Source of the DNA: an uncultured Glaciecola sp.
Lineage (GTDB): Bacteria > Pseudomonadota > Gammaproteobacteria > Enterobacterales > Alteromonadaceae
Length of the DNA: 64,000 bases
Direction of reading: 5' to 3'
Assembly (NCBI RefSeq): GCF_937770335.1
Contig: NZ_CALJHY010000004.1
Location: 248,001-312,000 of the forward strand
Both the position numbers and the translations under genes were made by a program. Below, one piece after another: positions 8,961-20,056 of this stretch (position 1 is the stretch's first letter; the number at the start of each line of letters is the position of its first letter). The notes beneath the pieces are model-generated. The model was not told the origin of the DNA. It ran no database searches and was given only the letters and a program-made list of their open reading frames with translations.

Positions 8961-10082
8961 CTGTTTGAGGGTAGAATCTCCTAGCTGCGTTATATGGCTG
9001 CGAGTTCAGTCGTTACGAAGTTTTCATTTTTGAACACGTGAGTACCGGAAATTGGAGTAGCGACGACGCTACTGGCAATTCAGCAAAGTACAAACTCCAT
9101 CGATCACAAACCACATTGCTTTATCAATTGATCTAACGACATCCCCCTAAATTTACCGAAGCACGCTATTGAGATTTTGGCATCACCGACCGAATGATTG
9201 GCAATCATTCTCAATTTAGTACAAGTAATGGTAAGAGATTTCTTTTTCATCAGAAAGGATGAAATGTAGGTCATCTATTCTTTGAAGATAGGCAAGGAAT
9301 TCAACGTAGAATATCTTTTAACAAGCAATAATTTTTAGTTAATCGAGTTTATTCATCTAAATTTTGAATTCATTAAGGTGGTTATAAACAATCGATTATG
9401 ATGAAAAAAAGCTAAAGTAAAAGTACTAACTCGTTTAAATTAAATACCTAAATTGTCAAAATTTTAGTTAGTTATTTAAGTGGCACTCTCAAATTAGCGA
9501 ATATGGATAGAATAATAAACTTAATTACAAACATTTATCAATAAATTTATTAGGTATATATTCTCTAGATTTTTTTGAATGTAAGGAGGATAAACGACAC
9601 ACCTAATCAATTAAATAGGTAAAGATTTTGTTACGTTAACAGGTGAATAATGACTATTGCAGGAGGCAACAGTTGAATAAAATGATCCTTTCGGCCGAGT
9701 ATGTGAAGGCTCAATGTAAAAAATTCGCAAAGTTGACTGCTGCATGCACTCCCACATGGAACGATAAATAACCACCGAGTAATTTGATTTGCGCTAAGCT
9801 CCCAGTCAAAATCTGGTTTTGCTCGACTAAACACCGGTGGAGTTTGCAAAAGCGACAATACGCTTACTTTTGCATATGAAGCATATTTTTTTATTAATTT
9901 TTGTAAGTATATTTTTGAATAACAAAATCGGCAGGGATGCGGATGATTAGTACATTTCAAACTAGTAAATAGTAAATATAAATCTCTATATATATGATTT
10001 TATTTGTTTTATTTCTTATTCTTGCTATATTATTAAAGTTCAAAAATTGAACTGCGAAATTCATTTTTAAAAGGAAAATAAG
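8961..10082. other. AT-rich gene-free stretch (about 1.1 kb)
   Basis: No convincing coding region on either strand. A minus-strand reading frame at 9631-9960 has Cys-rich, irregular composition and no family resemblance, and a short plus-strand stretch (around 9265-9330) is too brief to call. Apart from a palindrome at 9192-9210 and AT-rich promoter-like DNA before 10083, nothing stands out. It may be eroded insertion DNA. Confidence 0.5.
9192..9210. promoter_or_regulatory. Perfect 8-3-8 palindrome resembling a Fur-type box
   Basis: GAATGATT and AATCATTC flank a GGC centre, a perfect inverted repeat. The half-site and the following TTCTCAATT resemble the A/T-rich Fur consensus with ATCATT halves. 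No intact gene lies close downstream (the next is at 10083), so it may be a leftover operator of a lost iron-regulated gene. Confidence 0.3.
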
Positions 10083-10532
10083 ATGACGAAGATATTAATT
10101 ACATTAGCATGTGTGGTATTCAGTTCTTTATCAATTGCAAAAGACAGGTTAGAAATTTACCAAGATTATGACATAGGCACTGAAATTATGGTGATGACTA
10201 CAGTTAAAGTCGATCCTAATATGGAAGATGTCTATCTAGCAGGTCTCACACAAAGCTGGGTCAAAGCCGTTAAGATTCAGAAAGAACTTGGCTTTATTAA
10301 AGATTGGAAAATATACGGTAGTGACCTGCCAGTGAGCGGTGATTTTAACATGCTGTTGGTTGTTACTATGGCCAGCGGTGCTGACTTGGAGCCTAAAAAA
10401 GCAAAATATGACGCGTTCATAAAGAAGTGGAGCGAGTCTGATAAACAAATTTCTGATGAAATTTCAGCAAAGTATCCAGAAGTGAGAACCTTGACAGGTG
10501 AGTATCGCATGCGTGAAATTATCCTCAAATAA
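10083..10532 (+). CDS. Exported protein of unknown function
   Basis: This 149-residue protein has an N-terminal signal peptide (about 1-19, ending near SIAKD) and a small soluble domain. Residues such as TTVKVDPNMEDVYLAGL and LLVVTMASGADL suggest an alpha/beta fold perhaps like dimeric alpha-beta barrel proteins, but this is a guess. I recall similar small secreted proteins in marine proteobacteria without an assigned role. The start is well supported by AAGGA about eight bases before the ATG. It is transcribed alone and followed by a hairpin. Confidence 0.65.
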   Translation: MTKILITLACVVFSSLSIAKDRLEIYQDYDIGTEIMVMTTVKVDPNMEDVYLAGLTQSWVKAVKIQKELGFIKDWKIYGSDLPVSGDFNMLLVVTMASGADLEPKKAKYDAFIKKWSESDKQISDEISAKYPEVRTLTGEYRMREIILK

Positions 10533-10540
10533 ATAAAAAG

Positions 10541-10570
10541 ACGCTTTATTGCGAAGAGGCAATAAGGCGT
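10541..10570 (+). terminator. Hairpin downstream of the 10083-10532 gene
   Basis: ACGCTTTATTGC pairs with GCAATAAGGCGT (one wobble) around a six-base loop, eight bases after the stop codon. The following TATATTA is only weakly U-rich, so it is a probable terminator of modest strength. Confidence 0.6.
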
Positions 10571-10958
10571 TATATTAGAATGATGACCAAGGAACCTTAC
10601 TCAGCAAACCTTATTAGATATTATAGTGCTATGCTTGCAGAGCAGTGAATAAAGTACTACATTTAATTAAGGTAATTAAATAGAATATTTGATCTTGCCG
10701 TTGCCTTTCTTATATAAAATATAAAGTTTATCCTCTTTTAAGTTCCGTTGATGCTAATGCAACCGCGAGTAAGTTATTTTATATAAAAATTTGCTGTTGC
10801 CATTATTTTAATGCCCCTAATAATCGTTACCACACACATATATTATAACTGTTGGGATCGTTGTTTACACCCATCTGCACATAGACGCTTAACTAGTAAG
10901 TCACGACAAAAGCCGCTTTTATGCGATGGACTCGCGTCTTGGCATTTATCAATGCAAA
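10571..10958. other. Gene-free stretch between convergent genes
   Basis: No reading frame with coding character and no clear second terminator for the minus-strand cytochrome gene were seen. Confidence 0.5.
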
Positions 10959-13175
10959 CTACAGACTTTTCAAAAACGTTAATAATGCGCGCTGATTTTC
11001 AGCTGTCATTGCTTCGAATGCCTGTTTAGATACTTCGCCTTCTCCACCATGCCATAGGATAGCCTCTTCGATTGTGCGAGCTCTACCATCGTGCAAATAA
11101 CCAATACGAGTGTCATCATCTCTTCTACCCGCTAAAGAAACAGCATCATTAGCCTTAGCATCACCCAACATTACATTTTGTGCATGACCTAAGCCCCAAA
11201 GTGCGGCGGTTCGCCACTCGGCTCCTGATGCAGAGCCCTCGGCTAAGGTATCGGCTAAACCCGGACCCATGTCATGTAAGAGTAAGTCGGTATAAGGCTG
11301 GATAGTTTGATTTCGAAGCTCTGCTAAGGGATGAAAAGCACTCGTTGTCATGGATGGGCGATGACAACTTGCACAGCCCGCATCTGCAAATAATGTTTCA
11401 CCGCTCTGCTCGTCATAATCGCGGCGAGCGCCAACCCCCAGTAAGCTTAAGTACTTAACCAGTTTATCTAGCTCTTGGTCTGATAACTCAACCTCGGCAG
11501 TGCCACAGTCCTGTTGCTCGCTGCCACAATCAGGATTGGGCAGCATAGATGTCATCACACCCATGTCGGTATTAAAAGCGCTCGCACTTTGATGCTTTAC
11601 ACTAAAGGTACTGGCTTTGTAGCCAAAACGACCAAGTCGTTGAACTCCATTTGTGGGGTCCTCTACTATTGATGCACGCCCTGAAATGCCATCATTGTTG
11701 GCGTCGTCACTATCTACCCAGCTGAGTATTTGCTCTTCTGGTATAGCTTCAAGTAAACCTAAGCCAATAAGTTGAGGGGCTATTCTGGCTGAAAATTGTG
11801 CTGGCGTACGCTCTGAGAAAACATAGTTGGGTGAGCGCAATCCGTTTGCATGCTCAGTCCATGGGCCGAGTGTTACGCTTCCTTCGGGAGTTCCGTTTGA
11901 CTCCATTTTAGGTTGTAGTACTTTGCCTATTAAACTGTCTGCATCTCCATTCTCGTCACCTATTTTAAATACCCATTTATCTAGGCTTCCACCGACATCT
12001 TCAACCAGCGCTTTACCATTTCTAACATGGCACCCAGCACATGAATGGTTAATATAGTGATTACCTATTTTGCCAACTTGTTCTGTCCATACTGGGTTAT
12101 CGTTGCGTTCATCATGGCTGCCGTCGTCAAAGTTAGTATGGTGGACACGTCGACCTTCAACAAACGACTGGGCATTTTGAGAGCTCAGGTTAGTCGCCAT
12201 TTGCATAAACCGACCGGCAGGCTCTTCACTGTAGTTGAAACCCAAAGTAGTGTCGCCGCCGAGCATACCTTGAGAGGGAATAGGTGTGCCATCATTCGCT
12301 CCGCCATTGTTTTCAACTCCCCGTTGCCATTCAAAAGGAGCAACGCCAAGTTCTCCGATGACATAAACAAATGAAGTGCCATAATAATTTAAACGGGCAC
12401 CAGCAGGCGGTGATAGTAAAAATAGGCTTATCTCAAATTCCATGTTCGTGCCTTGCGCAAGTGCGGTCTGAAACTGACCTCCTGCCTCCCATTTATTGAC
12501 AATATCGAGTGTGTATTTATGCTGTATGCCATCATCACTAATTTTTTCAAAGTTATCGTTGTAAGTGCCTTGGCCAACAAACACAACGCCCGTTTCATTT
12601 TGGCTAACCTTTGCTTCCTCTTTCTGCGGATTAAAGTGGAATTGGCCTGTTGTATTGCGGCCCCAGAACCAAACGCGGAACTCTCGCGCACCTAATTTAG
12701 CTTCAGTAATAAAGGTTGCTCTAATCAAACTTTGCCCTGTTGGTACATAATCTTCAAGCTGAATTCGGACCGTTCTATACTCCCAATAGTGAGCTAGGTA
12801 ATGATCGTAGTGGTCTTGAATTGTAATGTCTTTGGCATGACGATCTCTGCCCCGGTCGCCAATTCGCGTTACCAATACACCATCATCGCGAACAAACCGG
12901 CTCATAGGCTGAAGGAGCGTATTTTCATCAAAAAGAACATCAACGCTGACTTGCGTCGTGTCTTCAACTTTGCAGCCTGTCGAGTCGACAACATCTCCCG
13001 CCGCTGAATTTGGACAAGAATCAGTGGAATCAATTACGCCATCACTATCATTATCGCTGTCTTGAACAATCGGAGGAGCCTCTGGCACCGGCAAGGGCGT
13101 TGAGCTGTCTGAACCGCCGCCACAGGCTGATAAGCACAAAATAGCAACAGCAGTGAAAACTAGGTTTGATTTCAT
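10959..13175 (-). CDS. Di-haem c-type cytochrome lipoprotein (di-haem oxidoreductase / DUF1111-like C-terminal half)
   Basis: I chose the ATG at 13175 because it gives a lipoprotein signal (MKSNLVFTAV...LSAC, Cys18); a longer reading to 13220 adds residues before it. The 738-residue product has an Asp-rich segment at about 39-58 (DSDNDSDGVIDSTDSCP) like a calcium-binding thrombospondin type 3 repeat. A domain of unknown fold (about 75-350) follows, then a cytochrome half with two CxxCH sites: CAGCH at 379-383 and CASCH at 601-605. The late GYLHDGRARTIEEAILWHGGE is typical of the di-haem thiol-oxidoreductase-like/DUF1111 group. It probably sits in the outer membrane or faces the periplasm. The electron partner is unknown, and it stands alone between two other transcription units. 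Confidence 0.8.
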   Translation of the reverse strand: MKSNLVFTAVAILCLSACGGGSDSSTPLPVPEAPPIVQDSDNDSDGVIDSTDSCPNSAAGDVVDSTGCKVEDTTQVSVDVLFDENTLLQPMSRFVRDDGVLVTRIGDRGRDRHAKDITIQDHYDHYLAHYWEYRTVRIQLEDYVPTGQSLIRATFITEAKLGAREFRVWFWGRNTTGQFHFNPQKEEAKVSQNETGVVFVGQGTYNDNFEKISDDGIQHKYTLDIVNKWEAGGQFQTALAQGTNMEFEISLFLLSPPAGARLNYYGTSFVYVIGELGVAPFEWQRGVENNGGANDGTPIPSQGMLGGDTTLGFNYSEEPAGRFMQMATNLSSQNAQSFVEGRRVHHTNFDDGSHDERNDNPVWTEQVGKIGNHYINHSCAGCHVRNGKALVEDVGGSLDKWVFKIGDENGDADSLIGKVLQPKMESNGTPEGSVTLGPWTEHANGLRSPNYVFSERTPAQFSARIAPQLIGLGLLEAIPEEQILSWVDSDDANNDGISGRASIVEDPTNGVQRLGRFGYKASTFSVKHQSASAFNTDMGVMTSMLPNPDCGSEQQDCGTAEVELSDQELDKLVKYLSLLGVGARRDYDEQSGETLFADAGCASCHRPSMTTSAFHPLAELRNQTIQPYTDLLLHDMGPGLADTLAEGSASGAEWRTAALWGLGHAQNVMLGDAKANDAVSLAGRRDDDTRIGYLHDGRARTIEEAILWHGGEGEVSKQAFEAMTAENQRALLTFLKSL

Positions 13176-13414
13176 AAATATTCCAAGAATAATAGCGCTG
13201 GCAACACACAAGATAGACAATGAAACGAAAATGTAGCATAAATGTTAATTTTCGAGCAGGAAATACGATGGAATGGTTTTCTTTCATGTTGGGTAGGATA
13301 AAAATGCGCCCGCACTCATCATTTATGTAAGCTATATAAATTATACTAACGCTGAATTAGTATTTGCTACTTTATCAGGTAATCGATCTTTGAAGATGTC
13401 GCTACTTTCCATTA

Positions 13415-14488
13415 CTACTTGCGTTTATCTAGTCCAATTACCGACACTTCTTTTATAAGATGCTGACAAGCAAGTCGATAGCCTAAATCTAATTCGCTTT
13501 GGGTAATATGTTTGCGATCTGCTGCGCTCGCGGCTAATTGGACATCAGCTTTAAATTTACAAGTACCGCAAATACCGCCACCACCACATACCGCTTGAAT
13601 ACTGATATTATTGGTAAGCAGACTATTAAGGATCGAACTATTTGCGCTTGTCCTTAAGTGTTGCCCTTTTGACGTCTCAGAACTACGAACCAACACGGTT
13701 TTATTGCGTATAAACCAAGTCAGCTTAATTTGACCGTCTTTAAAAAGTCGATAAATCCACCACAGTCCAGAGCTAGACAATAATAAGGTCAACAGGGCAA
13801 AAACCTTGATAAACCAATTATTGAAACTACCCTGTTCCGTATAGTCCATGAAGTGCAACATTAGAAGTAGATCGCGCCATCGTGTTTCATCATTCACATG
13901 CGCAATCACATCGCCGGTTTGTGCTCTAATATAGACACTCGTTTGGCTTTCATCATCTATGTTAACTTGCCACACAGCATTGCGTTCACGCGGTAACTCT
14001 TCAATTGGGGGTTGCAACAATGCAGGGCTGGACATTGCATACCCGTTCTTTTTAGTAGAGGTTTTGGCTATCGCAGAAATTAACATGGCGTGCTTAGCTA
14101 CCAAAACGGGACTAGATAAATCAATCAATTCACCCGTTATTGCATCTATTAATTTGTAATTAGAGGCTTGATAGTTATGCTGGCCCGCGAATATTTTTAA
14201 CTTATAAATCGGTTGATTGAACAAATAACCAAGCTTGATTTGAGTTGCTAAAGGATACTGTTGAGTAAGTGCATTAATGCTAACAAAGGGGGATTTTAGT
14301 GCGCCTTTTGTAACGCTATCATTGGTATAAAAGCGAGAAAAAGAGGCGGGGCTTTGCCTGACTAAAGTGTCTCGCCCTGCTGCTTTATTACCATCCACTT
14401 TACCCAATAAAAAGCCAGTGCCCATCCAAATAAATAATTGTATAAAAACAACGAGCGATACCCATTTATGTATATTTTTCAATATCAT
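13415..14488 (-). CDS. PepSY-type membrane protein fused to an NqrF-like 2Fe-2S ferredoxin domain
   Basis: The 357-residue protein has an N-terminal transmembrane helix (about 10-30), a periplasmic region with a PepSY-like repeat (DAITGELIDLSSP) and a second repeat (YIRAQTGDVIAHVND), then a second helix at about 223-247 (FIKVFALLTLLLSSSGLWWIYRLFK). The cytoplasmic C-terminus is a [2Fe-2S] domain with Cys301, Cys307, Cys310 and Cys341. The C-x5-C-x2-C spacing within CGGGGICGTC is that of the NqrF ferredoxin domain. It overlaps the preceding PepSY gene by 4 bases (ATGA), so it is the last gene of the Cus operon. A role in moving electrons across the membrane in metal handling is inferred. Confidence 0.75.
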   Translation of the reverse strand: MILKNIHKWVSLVVFIQLFIWMGTGFLLGKVDGNKAAGRDTLVRQSPASFSRFYTNDSVTKGALKSPFVSINALTQQYPLATQIKLGYLFNQPIYKLKIFAGQHNYQASNYKLIDAITGELIDLSSPVLVAKHAMLISAIAKTSTKKNGYAMSSPALLQPPIEELPRERNAVWQVNIDDESQTSVYIRAQTGDVIAHVNDETRWRDLLLMLHFMDYTEQGSFNNWFIKVFALLTLLLSSSGLWWIYRLFKDGQIKLTWFIRNKTVLVRSSETSKGQHLRTSANSSILNSLLTNNISIQAVCGGGGICGTCKFKADVQLAASAADRKHITQSELDLGYRLACQHLIKEVSVIGLDKRK

Positions 14489-15246
14489 GCGGTATGCTCA
14501 ACTGGGTTGTTTTTAAATAACCTAAACCACAACAATATAAGGCCTGAAAGAGCCGCTAACAAACCACTAATAGTGAATACATTCAACAACCAGTTATTAA
14601 TGTCCTCACCTTCATAGTAATCCATAATATGAAGTCGCCATAACACGTCGAAAATACGCCACGTGTTTTGCCTGACAGTGACTATCTCACCTGTCGTATA
14701 ATTAATATAAAGTGTAGGCGAATTAATCCCAACAAAATCGACACGCCACAAAGGTAGCCGACGAAAACCAATTTCACTTGGTGGATTGTCAGTGATTAGG
14801 TTAACGCCTTGTATTTCTCTGGATCCATCTACACTAAGAAGTGCAATATCTGCCGCAAGGTTTTTCGATATTGAATTGATAACATCGCCCGTGATCGCGT
14901 CAATAACTATCGCCTCAACTGAAGTTAGGCGATAAACAGGTTTGTTTGCTAACCACCCCAAACTAATACTAGACGCGTTCGGATATTTACTGAGCACGTC
15001 ATTAATATCCATACTGATTAACTGTCGTGTTTGTTGCTGTAAGCTTTGTAAGGTACTTTTTTTGGCTTTCTGGTAGCCTTCGGTCCATGGTGCAAGAACA
15101 GGCTGCTTTGCAGTGACCAAGTCCTCGCCGTGAATACTATGTATATCGACGAGTACCATGTACAAGCCGCTAAATGACCAAACTAAAAACTGTAGTCCAA
15201 CGAACAACATCAACCACCGGTGATATCGACGGATCATTGCTACCAT
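14485..15246 (-). CDS. PepSY-domain membrane protein in the Cus operon
   Basis: The 253-residue protein resembles the following gene without its ferredoxin part. It has an N-terminal helix (about 8-30, RRYHRWLMLFVGLQFLVWSFSGLYMV), two PepSY-like repeats (VIDAITGDVINSIS and YINYTTGEIVTVRQ), a conserved LWRLHIMDYYEGEDINNW segment, and a C-terminal helix (about 220-243). The ATG abuts the cusA stop with no gap. PepSY proteins with such paired helices are often found with iron or copper uptake and reduction genes. The resemblance suggests that the two genes arose by duplication and then gain or loss of the ferredoxin domain. Confidence 0.75.
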   Translation of the reverse strand: MVAMIRRYHRWLMLFVGLQFLVWSFSGLYMVLVDIHSIHGEDLVTAKQPVLAPWTEGYQKAKKSTLQSLQQQTRQLISMDINDVLSKYPNASSISLGWLANKPVYRLTSVEAIVIDAITGDVINSISKNLAADIALLSVDGSREIQGVNLITDNPPSEIGFRRLPLWRVDFVGINSPTLYINYTTGEIVTVRQNTWRIFDVLWRLHIMDYYEGEDINNWLLNVFTISGLLAALSGLILLWFRLFKNNPVEHTA

Positions 15247-18200
15247 TTAAAACTCACCAAACTGCTTCCTCAACTGCGCTCGTTTGTACATTAAATAGAT
15301 TACTGGCAAAATTAGCAAGGTTAAGAGCAACACACTTACCATTCCACCGACCATTGGTGCCGCGATTCTACTCATTACCTCAGAGCCAGTGCCTACACCA
15401 TAAAGGATCGGCATAAGACCAATAATAATAGTTGCGGCAGTCATCATCACAGGTCGTACTCTCAGCGCTGCGCCATTTAAGACCGCTGAGAACAAGCTAT
15501 CCTGAGTTGGTTTTATACCTTGATCAGTGCATTCTTCAAGCATGCGATTGAAAGCCTGATTTAAATAAACCAACATAATAACACCTATTTCAACGGCCAC
15601 CCCAGCTAAGGCAATAAAGCCAACACCTACTGCGACCGAGAAATTAAAGCCCTCCCAATAAATTAACCAAATACTTCCGATCATTGCTAGAGGCAGGGTC
15701 CCCATGATCATGGCAACTTCTGCAATATTCTTAAAGTTTAAATATAATAAAATGATGATAATCATTAACGTCAAGGGCAATACATAAGATAATTTTTCTT
15801 GTGCCCTGAGCATGTACTCATATTGCCCTGACCATTTTATTGAATAGCCCGCGGGTAAATCCAGCTGCTCACTGACAGCGACTTGCGCGGCAGCAACGTA
15901 GCTACCTAAATCAATATTTTCAATATCGATAAAAACCCAACCATTAGGCCGTGCATTTTCACTTTTAATACCCGGCGGCCCGTCTTGAATAAATACATTA
16001 GCAACATCAGCAAGCGCTATACGCTTTCCTTGTGGCGTAACAATCGGCAGTAAGGCCAATGTTTCAGGAGACGCGCGATACGATTGTGGATAACGCATAT
16101 TTACTGGATATCGTTCCAATCCTTCAACACTTTGTGTCACATTCATGCCACCGACTGCAGTGGCAACGACGGATTGAATGTCGGCAATATTCAATCCGTA
16201 TCTGGCGGCTTTTTCGCGTTGAATATCGACTTTAATATACCGTCCACCGGCAACGCGTTCGGAGTAAACCGATGCTGTACCTTCAACCTCGCTTAATATT
16301 TTTTCAATTTGTTGTCCAATTTTTTGGATTTCGTTGAGATCCCGTCCGCCTATTTTAATACCGACCGGGGTTTTAATACCTGTCGCTAGCATATCTATAC
16401 GGGTTTTGATTGGCATCACCCAAGCATTGGTCAAACCAGGAATGTCCAGTAAGTTATTCAATTCCTCGATTAGAGATTCCGTGGTTAAACCTTCCCGCCA
16501 CTCATCTTTAGGCTTTAATTGAATGAAACTCTCAATCATAGTTAGTGGCGCTGGATCAGTCGCTGTTTCCGCTCGCCCGACTTTACCAAACACCGTCTTC
16601 ACTTCTGGAATGGTGTAAATAAGTTTATTCGTTTGCTGCAGAATTTGCCTCGCTTTGCCAACAGATACACCAGCGTAAGTTGTCGGCATGTACATCAAGT
16701 CGCCTTCATCTAGTGGCGGAATAAACTCGCTGCCTATTTTGCTCACAGGCCAAAAGCCGACGATAAGCAAAAGTAGCGCTGCGAACAATGTCGTTTTAGG
16801 ATTACTCATTACTGTCTTTAAGGCGGGTAAATATAACCACGATAAAAACCGATTTACTGGATTTTTATGCTCGGGAAGTATCTTTCCACGAATAAAGTAG
16901 CCCATTAACACAGGAACTAAAGTGATTGCGAGTGCAGCGGCCGCTGCCATAGCGTAAGTTTTAGTATAAGCAAGAGGCGCAAACATACGCCCTTCCTGCG
17001 CTTCTAGGGTAAAAACGGGTAAGAAGCTCACGGTGATAATGAGTAAGCTTGAAAATAATGCAGGTCCCACTTCGCAGGCAGAATCAATGACGATTTGCCA
17101 TCTGTTTTCATTAGTAAGGGGCGTTTTTTCGATATGTTTATGCATATTTTCTATCATTACTATGGCGCCATCAATCATTGCGCCTATCGCAATCGCGATG
17201 CCACCCAACGACATAATATTCGCATTGATGCCTTGGAAATACATAATGATAAAGGCAATAAAGATACCAACAGGCAAACTAATAATAGCAACCAACGAGG
17301 ATCGAACATGGAATAAAAACGCAATACAGACAAGCGCGACTACGATGAATTCCTCAAGCAACTTACCACTTAAATTGTCCACCGCTCGTTCAATTAACGC
17401 AGAGCGGTCATATACCGGAACTATTTCAACGCCCTCAGGTAAGCCCTTTTTCAACTCTTCCAGCTTTACCTTAACGGCATTGATCGTTTGCTGTGCATTT
17501 TCACCAAAGCGCATCACCACAATGCCACCAACAGCTTCACCCTCGCCATTCAGCTCAGTAACGCCACGGCGCATTTGCGGACCAATAACTACCTCCGCAA
17601 TATCTTTAATGAGCAGCGTGGTGCCTTTGTCGGTGGTGCTCGCACCCAGTGGAATATTTTCAATGTCCTGCTGGTTCTGAATATAACCCGTTACACGCAC
17701 CATATATTCGGCTTCGGCCAGTTCAATAACTGAGGCGCCTATTTCTTGGTTGCCACGTTGAATAGCCATTTGCACATGCGATAACGGGATCCCATACGCG
17801 CGCAATTTCTCTGGGTCTACGGTGACCTGATACTGCTTGACCATGCCACCTGCGGAGGCTACTTCAGACACACCCGAAACGGTTTGTAACTCATATTTTA
17901 GGAACCAGTCCTGCAAGCTTCGTAACTCACTAATGTCATGTTGTCCGGTTTTATCGATCAAAGCGTAAATATATACCCAACCCACGCCGGTCGCATCTGG
18001 ACCCAATTGCGGTTTCGCTTTGTCCGGTAAACTGGGCGTTACCTGCGACAAATATTCGAGCACCCGACTTCTAGCCCAATACAAATCAGTATCATCATCA
18101 AAAATCACATACACGTATGAGTCACCAAAGAACGAGAAACCTCTCACCGTTTTGGCCCCTGGTACTGACAGCATGGCCGTAGTCAGAGGATAAGTAACTT

Positions 18201-18390
18201 GATCTTCTACTACTTGTGGCGCCTGACCCGGGTAGCTTGTTTTAATGATCACTTGCACGTCAGACAAGTCTGGAATGGCGTCAACCGGCGTATTTTTAAG
18301 TGTAACTAAACCGCCACCGACGATAATAAAGGTGCATAATAATACGAAGAATCGGTTATATACCGACCATCTAATAATAGCTGCAATCAT
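15247..18390 (-). CDS. cusA: Heavy-metal efflux RND pump, CusA type (Cu+/Ag+)
   Basis: This is a full-length inner-membrane RND transporter of 1047 residues with twelve expected transmembrane helices: the first near the N-terminus ([16 protein letters not shown]), then hydrophobic blocks around 335-540 and 870-1035. It carries the heavy-metal RND signatures [26 protein letters not shown] (helix 4) and [17 protein letters not shown]. The [19 protein letters not shown] stretch matches the CusA region containing a copper-binding Met, which favours monovalent Cu/Ag over Zn/Co/Cd export. It overlaps cusB by 4 bases and exports metal by proton antiport through the CusBC channel. Confidence 0.93.
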   Translation of the reverse strand: MIAAIIRWSVYNRFFVLLCTFIIVGGGLVTLKNTPVDAIPDLSDVQVIIKTSYPGQAPQVVEDQVTYPLTTAMLSVPGAKTVRGFSFFGDSYVYVIFDDDTDLYWARSRVLEYLSQVTPSLPDKAKPQLGPDATGVGWVYIYALIDKTGQHDISELRSLQDWFLKYELQTVSGVSEVASAGGMVKQYQVTVDPEKLRAYGIPLSHVQMAIQRGNQEIGASVIELAEAEYMVRVTGYIQNQQDIENIPLGASTTDKGTTLLIKDIAEVVIGPQMRRGVTELNGEGEAVGGIVVMRFGENAQQTINAVKVKLEELKKGLPEGVEIVPVYDRSALIERAVDNLSGKLLEEFIVVALVCIAFLFHVRSSLVAIISLPVGIFIAFIIMYFQGINANIMSLGGIAIAIGAMIDGAIVMIENMHKHIEKTPLTNENRWQIVIDSACEVGPALFSSLLIITVSFLPVFTLEAQEGRMFAPLAYTKTYAMAAAAALAITLVPVLMGYFIRGKILPEHKNPVNRFLSWLYLPALKTVMSNPKTTLFAALLLLIVGFWPVSKIGSEFIPPLDEGDLMYMPTTYAGVSVGKARQILQQTNKLIYTIPEVKTVFGKVGRAETATDPAPLTMIESFIQLKPKDEWREGLTTESLIEELNNLLDIPGLTNAWVMPIKTRIDMLATGIKTPVGIKIGGRDLNEIQKIGQQIEKILSEVEGTASVYSERVAGGRYIKVDIQREKAARYGLNIADIQSVVATAVGGMNVTQSVEGLERYPVNMRYPQSYRASPETLALLPIVTPQGKRIALADVANVFIQDGPPGIKSENARPNGWVFIDIENIDLGSYVAAAQVAVSEQLDLPAGYSIKWSGQYEYMLRAQEKLSYVLPLTLMIIIILLYLNFKNIAEVAMIMGTLPLAMIGSIWLIYWEGFNFSVAVGVGFIALAGVAVEIGVIMLVYLNQAFNRMLEECTDQGIKPTQDSLFSAVLNGAALRVRPVMMTAATIIIGLMPILYGVGTGSEVMSRIAAPMVGGMVSVLLLTLLILPVIYLMYKRAQLRKQFGEF

Positions 18391-20054
18391 GGTTTTACAC
18401 CCACTACCTCGAACATACCTGACTCAGGTTTTTTCAATAACACCTGTATGGTTCTTCCCACTTCCAACTTAGTTAAGTCGACATTCTCAGCGACCACAAA
18501 ATTCATAGTCATTCCAGGCATTCCCCAAGCATCGATATCTCCATGCGTTAGCCGCACCATTCTATCTTCTGGCATGGCGTCATCGACTGTAGCCTCAACC
18601 CATGCATCGCCACTCATACTTTCCATGCCTTCGCTCTGCATGCTATCCGCACTCTCCATGCCACTCATCTCGTGCTGATCCTCAGCATGAGATGACATGT
18701 CTTGAGACTGATTAAGCTCTCCACCGATACGTATAAAGTCAGAGCTGATACTGCTTTCAGAATCCAATAAAAATTGAGCTGAGGTGACGACTAAGTCATC
18801 ATCCATCAAACCAGATAAAATTTCTGTATAACTACCCGCCTTCAATGCTTCTTGCATTGTTGCGTGAGGCCTCGACGAAGGCTGGCTTGCCTCAACCTCT
18901 ACAACATTGCCAATTAGCACTTCCACAGACTTAAATTTTCCTTCGCCTAACGCAAGCACAACTCGACTTTGCGAACCTGTGCGGATAACGGCTTCTGAGG
19001 GCACAACAATATTAGGTTGCCCGCTAGCACCACCTTTTATAGGTGGCAGACTTGTAAAAATACTAACTTGTGCAAACATATTAGGTTTTAAGAAATATTC
19101 CGCATTGTCGAATCTTAACCTCACTCTTAACGTGCGAGTGCTTGCATCTAAAGTAGGATAGATATAATCAACTTTGCCTTCCCAAGTCTTACCGGGCAGA
19201 TATTCCATTGTCATCAGCACTGGCAATCCAAGTGTCACTAAATTTGATTGGCGCTCAAAAATTTCAGCTTCAACCCAAACTTCATCTAAAGCACCGATAG
19301 ACATAAGTGTCATTCCCGGCTGAACATAAAAACCTTCGCGAATGTTTAGATTATCGATGAAGCCCGTTTGCGGTGCGGTAAATACGACCGTTTGTTGGAC
19401 TTTTTCAGAAGATATTAATTTTTCGATGGCAGCCTCTGGCATTTGCAATGCTTTCAGACGTGACTTTGCTGCCGCCATTAAGTTTTTGTTAGCGCGTTTT
19501 AATGCTAGTAAGAATTCATCCTGTGCATTTACTAATTCGGGCGAATATAAGGCATATAATGGTTCGCCTTTTTTAACGTATTCGCCCGCAGCTTTAACAT
19601 TTAGAACTTCGATCCACCCTTCGACCCGCGGGTGAACATGTATTAGTGTGTCTTCGTTGTACTGTACATACCCTACCGTTTTTATTGTAATGTCGAGTAC
19701 ATTGCGTTGTACCTTAGCGGTCCTCACCCCCAAATTATTAACTACATTTGGATTAATTTTAATTGTACCAGGGCTATCTTGCCCATCGCTATTTGCGTTA
19801 TTTTCATATACTGGCACTAAATCCATTCCCATGGGCGATAAGCCAGGTTTGTCTCGCCTGAAATTTGGGTCCATTGGGGCTACCCAATACGCAGGTTGGT
19901 TTTCAGCACTTTGGACTGCGTTTGAGGATACGTTATTCGGCCCAAGCACAAACGTGAAGACGAGCACGGTTAAAGTAACGCCAACCGCTAAACCTATTGC
20001 AAGCAATGTAAGGGCTGATACGGACCGACTCTGACTTTCATATGGTTTGTTCAT
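18387..20054 (-). CDS. cusB: Periplasmic adaptor CusB with a C-terminal CusF-like metallochaperone domain
   Basis: The 555-residue membrane-fusion protein has a membrane anchor (about 14-38), then a heavy-metal-binding module ([24 protein letters not shown]; about 56-85), followed by lipoyl, hairpin and barrel domains (about 110-400). A Met/His-rich linker (about 450-480: [20 protein letters not shown]) leads to a C-terminal domain (about 485-555). There, [18 protein letters not shown] reproduces the His/Trp/Met copper site of CusF. In E. coli CusF is a separate small protein; here it is fused. The gene lies 2 bases after cusC and overlaps cusA by 4. The three components form the tripartite Cu/Ag efflux pump. 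Confidence 0.9.
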   Translation of the reverse strand: MNKPYESQSRSVSALTLLAIGLAVGVTLTVLVFTFVLGPNNVSSNAVQSAENQPAYWVAPMDPNFRRDKPGLSPMGMDLVPVYENNANSDGQDSPGTIKINPNVVNNLGVRTAKVQRNVLDITIKTVGYVQYNEDTLIHVHPRVEGWIEVLNVKAAGEYVKKGEPLYALYSPELVNAQDEFLLALKRANKNLMAAAKSRLKALQMPEAAIEKLISSEKVQQTVVFTAPQTGFIDNLNIREGFYVQPGMTLMSIGALDEVWVEAEIFERQSNLVTLGLPVLMTMEYLPGKTWEGKVDYIYPTLDASTRTLRVRLRFDNAEYFLKPNMFAQVSIFTSLPPIKGGASGQPNIVVPSEAVIRTGSQSRVVLALGEGKFKSVEVLIGNVVEVEASQPSSRPHATMQEALKAGSYTEILSGLMDDDLVVTSAQFLLDSESSISSDFIRIGGELNQSQDMSSHAEDQHEMSGMESADSMQSEGMESMSGDAWVEATVDDAMPEDRMVRLTHGDIDAWGMPGMTMNFVVAENVDLTKLEVGRTIQVLLKKPESGMFEVVGVKP

Positions 20055-20056
20055 TG

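Noticed and set aside
9631-9960. 109-codon minus-strand reading frame in the AT-rich stretch
   Set aside because: Irregular composition with many Cys and His, no family resemblance, no ribosome site; likely chance.
12045-12374. 109-codon plus-strand frame opposite the cytochrome gene
   Set aside because: Shadow of the di-haem cytochrome coding sequence on the other strand.
17033-17680. 215-codon frame on the plus strand inside the cusA region
   Set aside because: Antisense to a clearly coding RND gene; long because of codon bias in cusA.
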